Below are positions 4,410 through 6,353 of a DNA stretch of 6,353 bases, one piece after another. Below the pieces are notes generated by a model. That model did no database searches and was not told where the DNA came from. It saw only the letters and a list, made by a program, of their open reading frames with translations. A program made the position numbers and the translations under genes. This DNA is from an uncultured Duncaniella sp. Lineage in GTDB: Bacteria > Bacteroidota > Bacteroidia > Bacteroidales > Muribaculaceae. Where the stretch lies: assembly GCA_910588795.1 (NCBI GenBank), contig CAJURI010000087.1, positions 1-6,353 on the forward strand, given 5' to 3'. Numbering within the stretch: the first letter of the stretch is position 1; each line of letters begins with the position of its first letter.

Positions 4410-4760
4410 ATGCCAAGATCAGTAAATCATGTAGCTTCAAGAGCTCGCCGCAAGAAAATCCTCAAACTCACCCGTGGCTACTTCGGATGCCGCCGCAACG
4501 TGTGGACCGTTGCCAAGAACACTTGGGAAAAGGGTCTCACCTACGCTTACCGCGACCGCAAGGACAAGAAGAACAACTTCCGCGCCCTCTGGATCCAGCG
4601 TATCAACGCCGCAGCCCGCCTCGAGGATCTCTCATACTCCAAGCTCATGGGGCTCATCCACAAGGCCGGTATCGAGATCAACCGCAAGGTGCTCGCCGAC
4701 CTCGCCCTCAACAACCCCGCCGCTTTCAAGGCAGTTGTCGACAAGGTAAAGAACGCTTAA
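4410..4760 (+). CDS. rplT: 50S ribosomal protein L20 (bL20)
   Basis: An early-assembly 23S rRNA-binding protein of the large subunit; in several bacteria it also represses its own operon. The 116 residues are standard length (E. coli 118). The very basic N-terminal extension MPRSVNHVASRARRKKILK is followed by the conserved TRGYFGCRRNVWTVAKNTWEKGLTYAYRDRKDKK. The family signature KNNFRALWIQRINAAAR (about 54-70) precedes the globular C-domain (LEDLSYSKLMGLIHKAGIEINRKVLADLA). The start agrees with the invariant MPR. It is last in the thrS cluster, with a strong terminator 40 bases after the stop, and is preceded by a 152-base gap with a potential regulatory fold. Confidence 0.98.
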   Translation: MPRSVNHVASRARRKKILKLTRGYFGCRRNVWTVAKNTWEKGLTYAYRDRKDKKNNFRALWIQRINAAARLEDLSYSKLMGLIHKAGIEINRKVLADLALNNPAAFKAVVDKVKNA

Positions 4761-4800
4761 CAGAAAGCAGATCCTTACCAAAAAAACACTGAAACAACTC

Positions 4801-4846
4801 CAAGGACTTCCCGATAATATCTGAGGGGAGTCCTTGATTTATTTCA
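4801..4846 (+). terminator. Intrinsic terminator of the thrS-infC-rpmI-rplT cluster
   Basis: CAAGGACTTCCC 4801-4812 pairs with GGGGAGTCCTTG 4825-4836: 12 pairs including one T-G, with a 12-base loop. ATTTATTT follows. It lies between rplT and the metY-type gene, and its strength suggests the two transcription units are separate. Confidence 0.85.
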
Positions 4847-4881
4847 CCATATATACAATATCATAATCATTACACATAACA

Positions 4882-6165
4882 ATGGACAGCAGCAGAAAAT
4901 ACACCGCCGCAACAATATGTGTGCAGGGGGGATGGCAGCCCAAGAACGGCGAGCCGAGAGTGCTCCCGATATATCAGAGCACAACATTCAAGTATGACTC
5001 GAGCGAGCAAATGGCACGCCTCTTCGACCTTGAGGAATCAGGATACTTCTACACACGCCTGCAGAATCCCACCAACGATGCAGTAGCCTCCAAGATAGCC
5101 GCCCTGGAAGGCGGCACAGGAGCGATGCTCACCTCATCGGGACAGGCCGCCAATTTCTATGCTGTGTTCAACATATGTCAGGCCGGAGACCACCTCGTGA
5201 CATCATCCAACATCTACGGGGGCACTTACAACCTGTTCGGTGTCACACTGCGCAAACTCGGAATCGAATGCACCTTCGTTGACCCCAACGCCTCCGAGGA
5301 AGAGATCGCCGCAGCATTCCGCCCCAACACCAAACTGCTTTTCGGCGAGACCATATCCAATCCCGGATGCGAGGTGCTCGACATAGAGAAATTCGCCCGT
5401 ATAGCCCACAACCACGGAGTGCCTCTGATAGTCGACAACACCTTCCCCACTCCAATAAACTGCCGCCCGATCGAATGGGGTGCCGACATCGTGACACACT
5501 CCACGACAAAATACATGGACGGCCATGCCACAAGCGTAGGCGGCGTCATTGTGGACAGCGGCAATTTCCCATGGGACAAATACGCTGACAAGTTCCCCGG
5601 ACTCACCACCCCCGACGAATCCTACCACGGGCTGACATATACCAAAGCCTTCGGCCGTAACGCCTACATCACCAAGGCAACCGCACAGCTCATGCGCGAC
5701 CTCGGGTCGATACAATCGCCGCAGAATGCCTTTCTGCTCAATCTCGGACTTGAGACACTCCACCTACGCGTGCCCCGCCACTGCGAAAACGCACTCACTG
5801 TGGCAAAATGGCTCGAAAACAACCCCAAAGTAAAATGGGTGAACTACAGCGGACTGCCATCCAACAAATATCACAGCCTGTCACAGAAATACATGCCCTC
5901 CGGATCATGCGGAGTGATAGCATTCGGGCTTCACGGCACACGCGAGGACGCCATAAAATTCATGGACCGGCTTAAATTCATAGCAATAGTCACCCATGTG
6001 GCAGACGCCCGCACCTGTGTGCTCCATCCGGCCAGCCACACACACCGCCAGCTCACCGACGAACAGCTGCGCGAGGCCGGAGTGGCACCCGACCTCATAC
6101 GTCTGTCGGTAGGCATAGAGGATGTCAACGACATTATAGCCGACATAGAGCAGGCTCTCTCCTGA
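4882..6165 (+). CDS. metY: O-acetylhomoserine sulfhydrylase (O-acetylhomoserine aminocarboxypropyltransferase)
   Basis: A cytoplasmic PLP enzyme of the Cys/Met-metabolism (transsulfuration) family. Members of this subgroup make homocysteine from O-acetyl-L-homoserine and sulfide, for methionine synthesis. Length (427) fits O-acetylhomoserine sulfhydrylases better than cystathionine gamma-synthases (about 380-400). Visible sites: YTRLQNPT (57-64), with Y57 and R59 expected to contact PLP phosphate from the partner subunit; SSGQAA (85-90); Y112 in SNIYGGTYN, which stacks on the PLP ring; D185 in VDNTF; the Schiff-base lysine K210 in HSTTKYMDGH; R407 in IRLSVGIED, which binds the substrate carboxylate. 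The segment GGVIVDSGNFPW...SYHG is typical of the sulfhydrylase subgroup. All catalytic residues are present. It starts 45 bases after the upstream terminator and ends before its own, so it is probably monocistronic. No clear -7/-33 promoter and no room for a SAM-I riboswitch is seen upstream. Exact substrate preference (O-acetyl versus O-succinyl) is inferred. Confidence 0.93.
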   Translation: MDSSRKYTAATICVQGGWQPKNGEPRVLPIYQSTTFKYDSSEQMARLFDLEESGYFYTRLQNPTNDAVASKIAALEGGTGAMLTSSGQAANFYAVFNICQAGDHLVTSSNIYGGTYNLFGVTLRKLGIECTFVDPNASEEEIAAAFRPNTKLLFGETISNPGCEVLDIEKFARIAHNHGVPLIVDNTFPTPINCRPIEWGADIVTHSTTKYMDGHATSVGGVIVDSGNFPWDKYADKFPGLTTPDESYHGLTYTKAFGRNAYITKATAQLMRDLGSIQSPQNAFLLNLGLETLHLRVPRHCENALTVAKWLENNPKVKWVNYSGLPSNKYHSLSQKYMPSGSCGVIAFGLHGTREDAIKFMDRLKFIAIVTHVADARTCVLHPASHTHRQLTDEQLREAGVAPDLIRLSVGIEDVNDIIADIEQALS

Positions 6166-6181
6166 AAACAGCCCGGCAATC

Positions 6182-6203
6182 ATGACGCACTTGGATGCGT
6201 CAT
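6182..6203 (+). repeat. Perfect inverted repeat after metY
   Basis: ATGACGCA 6182-6189 pairs perfectly with TGCGTCAT 6196-6203 around CTTGGA. No T-run follows, so it is not itself a full terminator. It starts 17 bases after the metY stop and may protect the 3' end or serve as a protein-binding palindrome. Confidence 0.45.
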
Positions 6204-6217
6204 AATGTCCAAATATT

Positions 6218-6257
6218 TTACCCTTGCTACAGCTATCTGTGGCAAGGGTAATTTCTT
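6218..6257 (+). terminator. Intrinsic terminator of the metY-type gene
   Basis: Bases 6218-6232 pair with 6237-6251 over 15 positions (one T-G at 6228/6241) around a CTAT tetraloop, followed by TTTCTT. This is the strongest hairpin of the window. On the minus strand the following bases are AATATTT, which is less convincing. Confidence 0.8.
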
Positions 6258-6258
6258 C

Positions 6259-6283
6259 AAAAAAGGGCGTTATTGCACACCCT
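6259..6283 (-). terminator. Possible minus-strand terminator
   Basis: On the minus strand AGGGT (6283-6279) can pair with GCCCT (6268-6264), including one T-G, around a 10-base loop, followed by five unpaired Ts (6263-6259). The stem is short, so this is weak. It would suit a convergent gene entering from the right. Confidence 0.3.
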
Positions 6284-6304
6284 CTGTGTTAACAATATAA
6301 ATTA

Positions 6305-6353
6305 TTACTGTCCGCTAAACCATAAAATAGTGAGTCCAACTTCTTGAACGGCA
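6305..6353 (-). CDS. Possible C-terminal end of an unidentified minus-strand ORF
   Basis: Read on the minus strand from the right edge, one frame gives AVQEVGLTILWFSGQ and then TAA at 6307-6305, ahead of the weak terminator at 6283-6259. A second open frame on the same strand (FKKLDSLFYGLADSNNLYC, stop at 6291-6289) is equally possible. Sixteen to twenty codons cannot identify a family. The short hydrophobic end near a GTTTAGCGGACAG stretch made me think of a transposase tail within an IS terminus, but that is only an impression. Confidence 0.2.
   Translation of the reverse strand, partial: AVQEVGLTILWFSGQ

Noticed and set aside
4761..4881. SAM or other riboswitch upstream of the metY-type gene
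   Set aside because: The 121-base gap is mostly the rplT terminator. Only 45 bases remain after it, and no SAM-I-like multi-helix core is visible.
1..6353. tRNA, rRNA, tmRNA, RNase P RNA or CRISPR array
   Set aside because: I searched by eye for T-arm and other signature sequences and for regularly spaced repeats, and found none. The direct repeats at 945-1191 are only two diverged copies.

Overview
This window most likely comes from the chromosome of a Bacteroidales bacterium; Muribaculaceae or a near relative is a guess. The evidence is threefold. Start codons are preceded by A-rich stretches rather than Shine-Dalgarno sequences. The promoters fit the Bacteroidetes form TTG/TTTG, about 20 bases, TAnnTTTG. 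ThrRS and IF3 have Bacteroidetes-type residues in conserved motifs. The genes are GC-rich (about 63% in a 60-base sample of thrS) and the 5' intergenic region is partly AT-rich.

Layout. Positions 1-214 (minus) hold the 5' part of a small helix-turn-helix/excisionase-like gene that runs off the left edge. Positions 215-1373 have no convincing protein gene but are full of structure: a 12-bp stem-loop, a compact three-way junction at 414-473, further nested hairpins, a bidirectional terminator at 794-820, and an imperfect direct repeat (945-1021 and 1105-1191). Two back-to-back promoters of near-mirror design lie at 1284-1318. One fires rightward into thrS. The other fires leftward and appears to make a short RNA of about 80 nt that ends at an intrinsic terminator at 1200-1230.

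Positions 1374-4760 (plus) carry the conserved translation cluster thrS-infC-rpmI-rplT, encoding threonyl-tRNA synthetase, initiation factor IF3 and ribosomal proteins bL35 and bL20. It ends at a strong terminator at 4801-4840. The infC-rpmI and rpmI-rplT gaps (127 and 152 nt) are long for ribosomal-protein genes and contain potential leader structures. The best is a 10-bp long-range stem just before rplT that competes with a local hairpin. A perfect -7 element in an AT-rich patch at the 3' end of thrS may give infC-rpmI-rplT a separate promoter.

Positions 4882-6165 (plus) encode a PLP-dependent O-acetylhomoserine sulfhydrylase (metY type), flanked by terminators and so probably transcribed alone. 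After its terminator, 6259-6353 hold a weak minus-strand terminator and the possible last codons of an unidentified minus-strand ORF entering from the right.

The protein-coding content is ordinary and well recognised. The less usual material is non-coding: the divergent short RNA beside thrS, a thrS leader hairpin whose loop carries CGU triplets like a threonine anticodon, the pre-rplT switch-like fold, and the structured intergenic region. All of these are proposals read from sequence alone; no folding, database or expression data were available.
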